Shown: positions 26,142 to 34,992 of the stretch, one piece after another | Numbering within the stretch: the stretch's first letter is position 1 | Layout: each line of letters begins with the position of its first letter | From: CAILZL01 sp963748005 | GTDB taxonomy: Bacteria > Pseudomonadota > Gammaproteobacteria > Steroidobacterales > Steroidobacteraceae | Length of the DNA: 64,000 bases | NCBI GenBank assembly: GCA_963748005.1 | Contig: CAVVHH010000003.1 | Location: forward strand, 62,001 to 126,000 | Direction of reading: 5' to 3' | The notes under the pieces: model-generated | Databases searched by the model: none | Told to the model about the DNA's origin: nothing | The model's input: the letters and a program-made list of their open reading frames with translations, nothing else | Translations under genes and position numbers: made by a program

Positions 26142-26888
26142 TCAATGCGCCATGGCATACAGCGCTGCATTGCTGCCGAGCCGGAATGCATCGGCACCCG
26201 GGCTGAGCGGTGCACCCGGGTCGTTGTACCACTCCCAGAAATTTGCCAGGTCGTTGTTGTGTCCGGCCGCAAGCGCCAGCCGGTCATGGTCGTCGTACAG
26301 ACCGAGATACGTTATATAACCGCCCGGAACATAGTCCGACATGCCTTGCAGATCGTTCAAGTCGAAGTGCGTGTGGAACAGGCGATCTTCGATATGCAGA
26401 GGTGTCAATTGCCGATCCGGAAACGCGCGCCGCAGCTGTGACGCGAACTGCTCCAGCTGCCATGCGCCGTCGAAATCGTCCACCAGCACAAAACCGCCGC
26501 GGTCGATGAATTCGCGCAAATTCGTCACTTCCTGATCGGTAAGTTCCATTTCGCCCGGTTCCGACACGTAGGCAAACGGATAGTTGAATACTTCGTCGCT
26601 GCCCAGTTCGACAATGCGGAATGACATTTCATCAACATCGATGTTGGTAACGCGCTTCAGAAACTCGTTGAGATTCATGTCTGAATAGGGATAGTTGTGC
26701 GACCAGCCCATGTGGCCGATGTTGCCGTTGGTACCAAAATGCCAGCGGGCCACCACCAGCTCGGTATTCGGCGGCTGGTTCTGCGCGATCCGTCCACGCC
26801 GCGAGCCGAAGTTTTGCGCGTGCACCACGGCCGCCACAAGTACGGCAACTGCAAGCACGGTGAGGGTTTTGACGCCGGGAAGTTTCAT
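26142..26888 (-). CDS. DUF4159 domain protein, exported
   Basis: 248 residues with a signal peptide (VLAVAVLVAAVVHAQ) and then a DUF4159-type domain: ARWHFGTNGNIGHMGWSHNYPYSD, LREFIDRGGFVLVDDFDGAW and the C-terminal NDLANFWEWYND. The fold resembles ThuA/glutamine-amidotransferase-like domains, and the domain is often found beside MoxR/DUF58 gene clusters; none is present here. Expected location is the periplasm. The function is unknown. The ATG at 26888 is the signal-peptide start. Confidence 0.8.
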   Translation of the reverse strand: MKLPGVKTLTVLAVAVLVAAVVHAQNFGSRRGRIAQNQPPNTELVVARWHFGTNGNIGHMGWSHNYPYSDMNLNEFLKRVTNIDVDEMSFRIVELGSDEVFNYPFAYVSEPGEMELTDQEVTNLREFIDRGGFVLVDDFDGAWQLEQFASQLRRAFPDRQLTPLHIEDRLFHTHFDLNDLQGMSDYVPGGYITYLGLYDDHDRLALAAGHNNDLANFWEWYNDPGAPLSPGADAFRLGSNAALYAMAH

Positions 26889-27092
26889 TTGGCGGACGTA
26901 AGCAACACAGCAGTAGTGAGGGGATGTATTCTAGGTGAACTCTGACTCACCGTCGCGCGTGAATGCGCTTGATCGTCGCAGTGCAGTTTCCCTCGCAGGC
27001 GGTCGGGGTATCTGTCAGGCGGATATGGGCTACACTGACTTGCCCTTGGTGCAGCGCGCCCAAACCTGAAATTCCTTTTCGTGGAGGAGCAA

Positions 27093-28106
27093 ATGCAAGA
27101 CCAACCCAATCCCGGCAAGATTCTGCAGACCGGGCTGGCATTCTGGGCCTCCAAGACGTTGTTGAGTGCAGTGGAGCTGGGACTCTTTACCGAGCTGGCA
27201 AGCTCACCCGCATCGATTGCTGTGCTCCGGGAGCGGTTGGGCTTGCATCCGCGTTCGGCGCGCGATTTTCTCGATGCGCTGGTGGCGCTGGGTTTTTTGA
27301 CGCGCAGCGGCGATGTGTATGCCAACACAGTCGAGACAGGATTATTCCTGGACCGGAACAAGCCGTCCTATGTGGGCGGCATTCTGGAGATGGCAAATCA
27401 CCGCCTGTATCCGTTCTGGGGTCACCTCACCGAAGGGTTGCGTACGGGGCTGCCGCAGAACGAAGTCAGAACGGGTGAGGCCGGATTATTTGAAACGCTA
27501 TATGCCGATCCGGCGCGGTTGAAGCAGTTCCTTGCCGCGATGAGCGGCGTCAGTCGTGGCGCCAACATGACAATCGCCAGAAAATTTCCGTGGCGGGACT
27601 ACCGTACCTATGTCGATGTCGGTACGGCCCAGGGCGATCTCGCGGTGCAGATTGCGTTGGCGAATCCCCATCTGCAAGGCATCGGCTTTGACCTGCCTGC
27701 AGTGGAGCCAATTTTTACCGAGTACGCGGCGGCGCTGGGCGTGGCGGATCGGGTGCGCTTTGTGTCCGGCGATTTTTTCAAACAGGACCTGCCAGCAGCG
27801 GACGTGGTGCTGATGGGGCACATCCTGCACGACTGGGACCTGCCCACCAAGAAGATGCTGATCAGGAAGGCGTACGACGCCCTGCCAAAGGGCGGGGCGA
27901 TGGTTGTTTACGAAGCGATCATCGACGATGACCGTTCGCAGAATGCATTTGGTTTGATGATGAGTCTGAACATGCTGATCGAAACGCCCGGTGGCTTCGA
28001 CTATACCGGCGCCGATTGTGCTGCCTGGATGAAAGAGGCGGGGTTCACCTCCATGCGCACGGAACCGCTGACGGGACCGGATTCAATGGTGATCGGCATC
28101 AAGTAG
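27093..28106 (+). CDS. SAM-dependent O-methyltransferase (COMT/ASMT-like, family 2)
   Basis: 337 residues with an N-terminal dimerisation winged-helix domain (LAFWASKTLLSAVELGLFTEL..., HPRSARDFLDALVALGFL). The C-terminal Rossmann methyltransferase domain has motif I as YVDVGTAQGDLAVQIA in place of the usual DVGGG. VSGDFFKQDLPAADVVLMG and HILHDWDLPTKKMLI follow; the HDW motif supplies the usual catalytic His. It should methylate a hydroxyl on a small aromatic molecule, possibly a secondary metabolite. ggaggag at 27083-27088 fixes the ATG at 27093. No biosynthetic cluster surrounds it. It diverges from the DUF4159 gene. Confidence 0.87.
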   Translation: MQDQPNPGKILQTGLAFWASKTLLSAVELGLFTELASSPASIAVLRERLGLHPRSARDFLDALVALGFLTRSGDVYANTVETGLFLDRNKPSYVGGILEMANHRLYPFWGHLTEGLRTGLPQNEVRTGEAGLFETLYADPARLKQFLAAMSGVSRGANMTIARKFPWRDYRTYVDVGTAQGDLAVQIALANPHLQGIGFDLPAVEPIFTEYAAALGVADRVRFVSGDFFKQDLPAADVVLMGHILHDWDLPTKKMLIRKAYDALPKGGAMVVYEAIIDDDRSQNAFGLMMSLNMLIETPGGFDYTGADCAAWMKEAGFTSMRTEPLTGPDSMVIGIK

Positions 28107-28148
28107 AGCGTTTGCCAGGCATTCTGCTGGGCATGGCCTGTCCCGGCC

Positions 28149-29135
28149 TCAACCACTGTCTTTCATGCGTATCTGCAGTTCGGCGCGCTTGTAGTCGATG
28201 ATCAGCGTATCGAGCTGGCCCAGCACATCCATGCCGATCAGCACGGCAGGTTCATCAGTCATGTTCCAGTGCTCGAAAATATGCATGTCGCCAAACGTCA
28301 TGTGCTTGGAGCGGATCTGGATGTCGCCGAGCACGATTGCCGGCGGAGCGTAGCCTTCGCCCTGCTGCTCATCGCTGGTGGCGCCGACGATGGTATCGAT
28401 GGTAGGTGGCTTCCTGGGTGGCTTGCGGTACAACGCATCTCGCGCTGCAAGGTTGGCGATGGTGACCTGCCCGCCGGTGTCGATGATGGCCTTGATTTTG
28501 ATCGAGCCCATCCGGGCATCGACCACCAGCAACTTGCCGCGCGCGAAACTTACCGGGATGGTCATGAATCCGGGTGAGGCGCGTTCATTGCGTGAACGCT
28601 TGATGATGATCAGGTCGCTGCGAAAGTCGATGTAGATACGTTTGTCCGCAAGCCCTTCGGTTCCCAGTATGCCTTCCGCACCGCCCAGTGCATCGGTGAG
28701 TATGGGCAGGCGCTTGCTGTTCATCAGCAGATCGCCCACCACCATTGAATTGACCCGAACCGTGGGTACCACGGCGCTGCCGGTAACACCGCGCAAGGTA
28801 AGGTTTTCAGAGTTGTTGATCGGCAGTCCCAACGTGGTAGCCACCGTGGTGATAATGCCCGAGTGACTGGCGCCGGTATCGAGCACCAGACGGAAGGGAC
28901 CCTTGTCGTTGATATACACCGGTGCCCAGATTCGACCAATGCGGTCGCGGCGCGTGGGTGCCACATAGCGCGGTTCCGGCGCAGAGACGATGACTTCCTG
29001 AAGCACATCGTTATCCGGCGTCAGTGGTAAAGCGGGAGTGGGCGTTGCCACTTGCATGGTTTCACTGGCCAATACCAAGGCCGGTAGCAAGGCTCCTGCC
29101 AGCATCGTTCTAATAATATTTCGTCCCCCGACCAT
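28149..29135 (-). CDS. retropepsin-like aspartic protease family protein, exported
   Basis: 328 residues. A signal peptide (TMLAGALLPALVLASE) is followed by two pepsin-type half-domains, each with an active-site motif: LVLDTGASHSGI (first) and AIIDTGGQVTIAN (second). The final strand region reads AVLIGMDVLGQLDTLIIDYKRAELQIRM, typical of the bacterial retropepsin-like family. Two motifs in one chain mean that a monomer could form the catalytic pair. The start at 29135 has gagagg 7 bases upstream; a longer frame to 29171 is less likely. Probably periplasmic. The substrate is unknown. Confidence 0.83.
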   Translation of the reverse strand: MVGGRNIIRTMLAGALLPALVLASETMQVATPTPALPLTPDNDVLQEVIVSAPEPRYVAPTRRDRIGRIWAPVYINDKGPFRLVLDTGASHSGIITTVATTLGLPINNSENLTLRGVTGSAVVPTVRVNSMVVGDLLMNSKRLPILTDALGGAEGILGTEGLADKRIYIDFRSDLIIIKRSRNERASPGFMTIPVSFARGKLLVVDARMGSIKIKAIIDTGGQVTIANLAARDALYRKPPRKPPTIDTIVGATSDEQQGEGYAPPAIVLGDIQIRSKHMTFGDMHIFEHWNMTDEPAVLIGMDVLGQLDTLIIDYKRAELQIRMKDSG

Positions 29136-29357
29136 AAACCTCTCGCTGTAATTGCGGCATCCACTTGCCATTCAGATCATCCTCGTGGCGCATGTTACTC
29201 CCTATATATCAGAGTAGCGTCACCCGGATACAGGGTTCCGATCACATCGCAACATGGCATGCAGGGGGCTGCCGTGAACGCGGCCTCAAGTGAGTGGCTA
29301 CGGGTGGCATATTGGTTTCTGCAACGACAAATCTTTGCAATCTACAGCTCACATCGG

Positions 29358-29783
29358 TTACTGCCCTAAACGCGCCAGTGTCGTGCGATCTGGTTCGCCG
29401 GCAAAATATTTGTTCAACGCCGCCACAAACACGTGATTCCCAACACCAGCCTGCGCAAACAACGTCATCGACGAATGGAATTTCAAATTGTCGGGATAAC
29501 CAAGAATATCGCCGATGGTTTGATGCTCAATCAGCAGCACCAGCTGCGTGCTGTCACGCAGCCGCGGTCCCAACAAAGGGTGTTGCAGGTAAGCCTGCGC
29601 TTCGTCCCGGGACGCAATGCCAAAATAATTTGCCATCGGGCTGTGTCCCAGCCCCTTGAACTGCGGAAACACAAACCACATCCAATGACTCTGTTTGCGT
29701 CCCGCACGCAATTCCTTGCACACCTGATCGAACACCGGCGCTTGCGCATCGATGAATCGCTGCAGGTTGTAGGGGTCGGTCAC
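29358..29783 (-). CDS. DUF1810 family protein
   Basis: A 141-residue protein of the DUF1810 family, conserved across bacteria. Hallmarks are LQRFIDAQAPVFDQVCKEL, the SHWMWFVFPQFKGLGHSPMANYFGI segment and ALNKYFAGEPDRTTLARL at the end. No enzymatic motif is known. It starts with GTG at 29783. It is divergent from the FAD monooxygenase, with 146 bases between the starts. Confidence 0.85.
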   Translation of the reverse strand: MTDPYNLQRFIDAQAPVFDQVCKELRAGRKQSHWMWFVFPQFKGLGHSPMANYFGIASRDEAQAYLQHPLLGPRLRDSTQLVLLIEHQTIGDILGYPDNLKFHSSMTLFAQAGVGNHVFVAALNKYFAGEPDRTTLARLGQ

Positions 29784-29929
29784 GGTGTTTCTCAGGAGTA
29801 ATCGCGCGACTTGACTGGGTCAACGCTTTGCGTGCCAGTGTATCTGAGAATCTTATGCACTGGTTTATGCCAAGAGGCATGGTTAATCTTTATGCTCAGG
29901 TACCGTCACCAGCAGCCAACCGATTCGCC

Positions 29930-31573
29930 ATGCAACGCAAGCTCACAACCTCCGTCCTGATTGTCGGCGCCGGGCCAGTTGGCGTGACCTTGGCGCTCGA
30001 TCTCGCCTGGCGTGGTATTGACACAATTGTTGTCGAACAACGCGGCCCTGACGAGCGGCCCAAGCCGCGCGCCAATCACGTTTCCGCGCGCGCAATGGAA
30101 ACGTACCGTCGGCTGGGCATCGTTGCAGATATACGCCAGACGGGTTTGCCGGATGATTATCCCACCGACGTGGTGTGGGCGACCAGCATGAGCGGCTACG
30201 AGCTGACGCGTGTTCGCTTGCCATGCCGCAAGGACCTTGGCGCGCCCGGATATGCGGATTCGGACTGGCCGACACCCGAGTCACAACACAAGATCAATCA
30301 GATGTACCTCGAGCCGCTGCTCTGGCGGCATGCCGCGCTCAATCCGGAGGTACGGCTGCTGCATCGGGTCAGACTCGAGGAATTTCGCCAGGAGCCGGGC
30401 CATGTCACCAGCAAGATAACCGACCTTGCAAGCGGCGAGACGTTCGAGATCGAGTCGGCTTATCTGGTTGGCTGCGATGGCGGTACGTCGAGTGTCCGCA
30501 AGGCGATCGGTGCGCGGTTCTCCGGCGACGCGGCACTTACACGCGTCGTGTCGCTGCACATATCGGCGCCGGACCTGTTGCAAAGGCTGCCGCACAAACC
30601 GGCGCATCGTTACTTCATCGTCAACGGTGAACAGATGGGCAGTACCGTTACGCTGAACGGACGCGATCTCTGGTCCATCCACGTGATGCTGTCAAGTCCC
30701 GACAGTGATCCTGCGCAACTGGACCGGGACCGTGCCATCCGTGCACTCACCGGGTTCGGTTCCGATTTCAGGTATGAGATTTTTTCCGAGGATGCCTGGA
30801 CCGGCCGGCGCCTGCTCGCCGATTTCTTCCGTGATGAGCGTGTGTTCATCTGCGGTGATGCGGCACATATCTGGGTGCCCAATGGTGGTTACGGCATGAA
30901 TGCCGGGATCGCGGATGCGGAAAATCTCGCATGGCGACTGGCTGCAGTGATGCAGGGGTGGGGCGGAGCTGGGTTGCTGGAGGGCTATCAACGCGAGCGA
31001 CATCCCATCACGGATCAGGTGTCGCAGTTTGCCAAGGATCTGTCGATCCGGAACCGCGCCAGCGAATTCCGTTCACCACCTCCGGAACTGACAATGAGCG
31101 GCGCAGCCGGCGATGCCGTGCGCCGCCGTTTTGGCGAAGCGCTGTACGAGATCAATCTGCCGCAGTTCACGCCAAGCGGTTTGAACTTTGCTTACTTCTA
31201 TGACGACTCGCCGAACATCGCGTACGACGGTGAGCAAGCGCCTGCTTACAGCGTTGGCGAATATACGCCATCGACGGTGCCCGGTTGCCGCACACCGCAT
31301 TTCTTCCGGCACGATGGTTCATCTCTGTACGACCATCTGGGTGCAGGCTTCACGCTGTTGCGTCTGAATGCGACCATCGATGTTGGCCCGCTGCTCGCCG
31401 CCGCACAGCAATGCAACGTCCCAATCGATGTGCTGGACATCGATCGCGCTGAAGCTGGTGCCGTGTATCGACACGATCTGCTTCTGACGCGTCCCGACAG
31501 GCACGTCGCGTGGCGCGGTAATTTGTTGCCAACGGACCCGATTGCGCTCGTCAATCTCATTAGCGGCAACTGA
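29930..31573 (+). CDS. FAD-dependent aromatic hydroxylase-type monooxygenase
   Basis: About 547 residues, a PheA/TfdB-type flavoprotein monooxygenase. The three flavin motifs are present: GxGxxG in VLIVGAGPVGVTLALDLAW, the DG motif in LVGCDGGTSSVRKAIGA, and the GD motif in VFICGDAAHIWVPNGGYGMN followed by AENLAWRLAAVMQGW. A C-terminal thioredoxin-like domain closes the chain. These enzymes hydroxylate phenolic or polyketide substrates with NAD(P)H and O2. The ATG at 29930 gives the family start; in-frame starts at 29828 and 29882 exist and the ribosome site is weak, so the start is uncertain. The nearby O-methyltransferase could act on related aromatics, but this is a guess. Confidence 0.88.
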   Translation: MQRKLTTSVLIVGAGPVGVTLALDLAWRGIDTIVVEQRGPDERPKPRANHVSARAMETYRRLGIVADIRQTGLPDDYPTDVVWATSMSGYELTRVRLPCRKDLGAPGYADSDWPTPESQHKINQMYLEPLLWRHAALNPEVRLLHRVRLEEFRQEPGHVTSKITDLASGETFEIESAYLVGCDGGTSSVRKAIGARFSGDAALTRVVSLHISAPDLLQRLPHKPAHRYFIVNGEQMGSTVTLNGRDLWSIHVMLSSPDSDPAQLDRDRAIRALTGFGSDFRYEIFSEDAWTGRRLLADFFRDERVFICGDAAHIWVPNGGYGMNAGIADAENLAWRLAAVMQGWGGAGLLEGYQRERHPITDQVSQFAKDLSIRNRASEFRSPPPELTMSGAAGDAVRRRFGEALYEINLPQFTPSGLNFAYFYDDSPNIAYDGEQAPAYSVGEYTPSTVPGCRTPHFFRHDGSSLYDHLGAGFTLLRLNATIDVGPLLAAAQQCNVPIDVLDIDRAEAGAVYRHDLLLTRPDRHVAWRGNLLPTDPIALVNLISGN

Positions 31574-31665
31574 GCGACCGAGCTGGCCAGCGCGCTGCTC
31601 CCATTCCGCAGCTGTTGCGGCGTGACGACGATGCCACGCTGGTAGTGCGGCTGTACCAACGCTGA

Positions 31666-32055
31666 TCATGGACGATTGCGCCACCGCTCTTTCAGTTCGG
31701 CACGCACTTCCTCACGGATTTTTTTCCATTCGGTTTGCTGCTCAGGGGTCAGCAGCGGTTCGACATTCTTGATGAATTCCTCCTGCGCCTGCTTGGCTTC
31801 CTGCAAGGCAGCACGTTTGTCGCGACGCGAGGCAGAGCCGCTCACCTTCGAGCGCAATTCTTCCATTTTCGCCTTGCGCTTATCTGCATAGGGCGCAATC
31901 TGCGTCTGTTGTTCGGGTGTCAGGTTGAGCCGTGACCGCAACTCATCGATATTGATTGTGGCCGTTGCAGGTGTTGTGTCGGCGGCTGCGATCTGCGGCG
32001 GGCTGCCCAACAGGAATGCGGAAAGCAGCAGGGCAGGGTATGTCGGGCGGTACAT
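31666..32055 (-). CDS. exported Spy/CpxP-like helical protein
   Basis: 129 residues with a signal peptide (LLLSAFLLGSPPQIAAAD). An all-helical, highly charged mature part contains two LTPEQQ motifs (LNLTPEQQTQIAPYADKRKAKMEEL and PLLTPEQQTEWKKIREEV). The repeated LTxxQ pattern is that of the Spy/CpxP periplasmic chaperone-like proteins, but overall similarity cannot be judged here. Probably periplasmic. ggag precedes the ATG at 32055. It stands alone. Confidence 0.65.
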   Translation of the reverse strand: MYRPTYPALLLSAFLLGSPPQIAAADTTPATATINIDELRSRLNLTPEQQTQIAPYADKRKAKMEELRSKVSGSASRRDKRAALQEAKQAQEEFIKNVEPLLTPEQQTEWKKIREEVRAELKERWRNRP

Positions 32056-32383
32056 GTCAACTCCGGTTGAAAAATCAGGCTCGTGTCATTCTGCCGGCAC
32101 GCAATCCGGTCGCCATACGCAGATGTTGAGTCCGCGGGCAGCCGTTCACGCGGGCAGTGTCCGGGAATTCAACGCACCAGGCTGCTGTGCGTTGACGCAC
32201 CGGCGTTGAAGGCTGATTGCCGCGATTGCTGCAATCAGGACCAGGGGCAGACCGTCAGGCAAGACAGGATCGCTCGAACCGCCCCCGCGTGCTTCGGGCG
32301 ATGTCATAATGGCGCACCTTGCACGGTGACGGTGCAGGGTCTTTCCAGAATCAATACTCTGACAACTCTCAGGAGAACCATTC
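32056..32383. other. 328-bp intergenic region between divergent genes
   Basis: It should hold the promoters of both flanking genes. A 53-codon minus-strand frame (32146-32307) ends in a hydrophobic stretch plus basic residues, like a C-terminal sorting tail, but lacks a body and a ribosome site. It is not called as a gene. Confidence 0.4.
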
Positions 32384-32800
32384 ATGCGCGCGCTTCGTCC
32401 CTATCTATTCCTTCTGGCGATATCGGCAACGACGTGCGCGGTTGCGCAGGAGTTTGACGGCTCCGTACCGCTGTCGTGCAAGGTGCTGAGCGGCTATGAC
32501 TGCCTGCCCGGTCAGGCAAGCTGCGGCAAGATCAAACCTGAAACGAATATCGATCCGGTCTACACCATCAATGCTGCCGCCAAGGAAGTGAAGTCCCCCT
32601 TTCGAACCGCCTTGCTGAAGATTTCCAGCACAACGACCAACAGGACGTCGCTGGTATTGCAGGGCACGGACACGGCCATCGCCTGGAGCGCGCAGATCAA
32701 GATGGCGACCGGAGAAATGTCGATTGCGCTGACCGACAGCAAGGGCGCCTATGTCGCGTTCGGTCAGTGCAAGCAAGTGACTCAGCCTGCTGCAAAATAA
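32384..32800 (+). CDS. hypothetical exported protein
   Basis: Not recognised. 138 residues with a signal peptide (YLFLLAISATTCAVAQ) and aggag upstream of the ATG. Four Cys in the mature part (SCKVLSGYDCLPGQASCG and FGQCKQ) could form two disulfides. The central part (LLKISSTTTNRTSLVLQG...AWSAQIKMATGEMSIALTDSKGAYVAFGQC) alternates hydrophobic and polar residues, like a small beta-sandwich or beta-barrel. It is probably periplasmic. It resembles proteins that report residual lipid or substrate binding only in general shape; no function is offered. Confidence 0.65.
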   Translation: MRALRPYLFLLAISATTCAVAQEFDGSVPLSCKVLSGYDCLPGQASCGKIKPETNIDPVYTINAAAKEVKSPFRTALLKISSTTTNRTSLVLQGTDTAIAWSAQIKMATGEMSIALTDSKGAYVAFGQCKQVTQPAAK

Positions 32801-33133
32801 CAAGGCTGACGGTTGGCCGTTGATCGTTGATGGATGGAGGGTCCTGCGCAGTCCGCAAGTGGCGACCGCAGGACGCTTCACAAGATTCGTTCGCAATTGC
32901 AATTGATCGGTTGGGCATGCAGTTGCCGCAAACGCCAAAGACAGCTGCAGAATGGCAGCAGGCGATGATCCTGGCAAAGGCTCAGTTCCGTACTACTGAA
33001 CGGTGTCACGCAGCAGACTGGATCTCCCCATGCAAGAGACGGTAGACAGGTGCGGGCAATTGGCGCTTTTGCAGGCGACGAATGCCCTGGGACCACGCCG
33101 GTTCGTTGGCAGGTTTCGTTGGAAGGGCATGTG
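32801..33133. other. 333-bp intergenic region upstream of the SulP gene
   Basis: It contains an 8-bp inverted repeat, gtcctgcg at 32841-32848 and cgcaggac at 32867-32874, without a T run. A 72-codon plus-strand frame has no motif. Nothing else was seen. Confidence 0.4.
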
Positions 33134-34834
33134 ATGAACCGCTGGACACGCTGGCTGCCCGGACTACAGACCCTCAGTCGTTACGAAGCGGCGTGGCTGC
33201 CACACGACCTGATGGCCGGCCTGGTTCTGACCACCATGCTGGTGCCGGTCGGGATCGCATACGCAGTCGCCTCGGGAGTACCGGGAATTTATGGCCTGTA
33301 CGCCACGATTGTTCCGCTACTCGCATACGCACTGTTTGGTCCCAGCCGCATTCTGGTGCTGGGACCGGATTCCTCACTCGCCGCCGTAATTCTCGCGGTC
33401 GTGCTGCCCCTGTCGGGTGGCGACCCGATGCGTGCTGTCGCGCTGGCGAGCATGATGGCGGTGGTGGCGGGGCTGGTGTGCATACTGATCGGCTTGATGC
33501 GCCTGGGCTTTGTCACCGAGCTGTTGTCCAAGCCGATCCGCTATGGCTACATGAACGGCATCGCGCTCACGGTGCTGATCAGCCAGTTACCCAAGCTGTT
33601 TGGTTTCTCGATTGACGGCATCGGTCCGGTGCGTGATCTGATGCAGATCACCGAAGGTGTGCTGAGCGGCAAGGTCAACTGGACCGCGTTCATGGTGGGT
33701 GCAGGCACGCTGGTGGTGATCCTGCTGCTCAAGCGCTTCAAGAAAGTTCCGGGTCTGCTGATTGCAGTGGTGATGGCCACCATCGTGGTCGGTGCGTTCG
33801 GTCTGGATCAGAGTGCTGCGGTGAAAGTGCTCGGTCCTCTGCCGCAGGGTTTGCCATCGTTCGCGCTGCCGTTGATCAGTCTCGCCGACCTCAGTCAGGT
33901 GGTGATAGGTGGCTGTGCGGTGGCCATGGTGGCGTTCGCTGATACCAGCGTCCTGTCACGCACCTATGCAGCCAGGACCCACTCCAAAGTGGATCCGAAT
34001 CAGGAGATGATCGGCCTGGGTGTCGCCAACCTGGCCGGTGGACTGTTCCAGGGGTTTCCCATCAGCAGCAGTTCTTCGCGCACGCCGGTCGCCGAGGCCG
34101 CGGGGGCAAAGACCCAGCTGACTGGCGTGGTCGGGGCCGTGGCGGTCGCACTGCTGCTGGTGCTGGCGCCCAACCTGCTGCAACACCTGCCCAACAGCGC
34201 ATTGGCAGCGGTCGTAATCGCTGCGGCAATCGGCCTGTTCGAATTCAAGGATCTGCGCCGTATCTTGCGCATCCAGCGCTGGGAGTTCTGGTTATCCATC
34301 GCCTGCTTTGTTGGCGTCGCGGTGCTGGGCGTGATTCCCGGCATCGGTCTGGCAATCATCATTGCCGTGGTCGAATTTCTCTGGGACGGCTGGCGACCGC
34401 ACCATGCCGTGCTGGGTCGGGTCGATGGCATCCGCGGCTATCACGACCTCAAACGCTATCCGGATGCACGGCTCATTCCCGGCCTGGTGATCTTCCGCTG
34501 GGATGCACCGCTGTTCTTCGCCAACGCCGAGCTGTTCCACGAGAGTGTGCTCGACGCTGTTGCGCTATCGGCGACACCGGTGCGGCGGATTATCGTTTCT
34601 GCAGAACCAGTCACCAGCGTCGATGTGACGTCGGCAGACATGCTGGTCGAGCTGGTCCGGACGCTGAGCGAGTCGGGCGTCGAACTGAGGTTTGCCGAAA
34701 TGAAGGATCCGGTGAAGGACAAGCTGAAGCGCTTCGAACTGTTCGAGCACCTCGGCGCTGAGTGCTTCTACCCTACGCTGGGTGCGGCTGTTGACGCGTA
34801 TCTTGAAGAACATTCGGTGGACTGGAAGCCCTGA
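33134..34834 (+). CDS. SulP family inorganic anion transporter with STAS domain
   Basis: 566 residues. About 10-12 membrane segments start with the SulP signature region HDLMAGLVLTTMLVPVGIAYAVASGVPGIYGLYA. GFFQGFP-type sequence (GGLFQGFPISSSSSRTPVAEAAG) marks the second conserved block. A cytoplasmic STAS domain occupies about 430-555 (GLVIFRWDAPLFFANAELF and SVDVTSADMLVELVRTLSE). Members carry sulfate, bicarbonate or other anions; the substrate is not decided by sequence. The start is ATG at 33134 (GTG at 33131 also possible) with ggaaggg upstream. pta and ackA follow in the same direction, so an anion linked to acetyl phosphate metabolism or carbon supply can be considered. Confidence 0.92.
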   Translation: MNRWTRWLPGLQTLSRYEAAWLPHDLMAGLVLTTMLVPVGIAYAVASGVPGIYGLYATIVPLLAYALFGPSRILVLGPDSSLAAVILAVVLPLSGGDPMRAVALASMMAVVAGLVCILIGLMRLGFVTELLSKPIRYGYMNGIALTVLISQLPKLFGFSIDGIGPVRDLMQITEGVLSGKVNWTAFMVGAGTLVVILLLKRFKKVPGLLIAVVMATIVVGAFGLDQSAAVKVLGPLPQGLPSFALPLISLADLSQVVIGGCAVAMVAFADTSVLSRTYAARTHSKVDPNQEMIGLGVANLAGGLFQGFPISSSSSRTPVAEAAGAKTQLTGVVGAVAVALLLVLAPNLLQHLPNSALAAVVIAAAIGLFEFKDLRRILRIQRWEFWLSIACFVGVAVLGVIPGIGLAIIIAVVEFLWDGWRPHHAVLGRVDGIRGYHDLKRYPDARLIPGLVIFRWDAPLFFANAELFHESVLDAVALSATPVRRIIVSAEPVTSVDVTSADMLVELVRTLSESGVELRFAEMKDPVKDKLKRFELFEHLGAECFYPTLGAAVDAYLEEHSVDWKP

Positions 34835-34992
34835 CGACGCGGTGATCATCGGTGGATTCCTCACATTGCCTGACGTCGTCCGCGGACGCTAGGCTTCGTT
34901 TCTGAGTTGCACGGCGCGAGTCACGCAGCCCAAGCTGTGAGCGTCACGCATAACGGTGGGGTGCAGCACCCAAAGGCGACAGGCATGAAAGC

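Noticed and set aside
32146..32307. 53-codon minus-strand frame ending in a hydrophobic stretch and Arg-Arg, like a C-terminal sorting signal
   Set aside because: No protein body, no ribosome site, and no start with support. It might be a remnant but cannot be defended as a gene.
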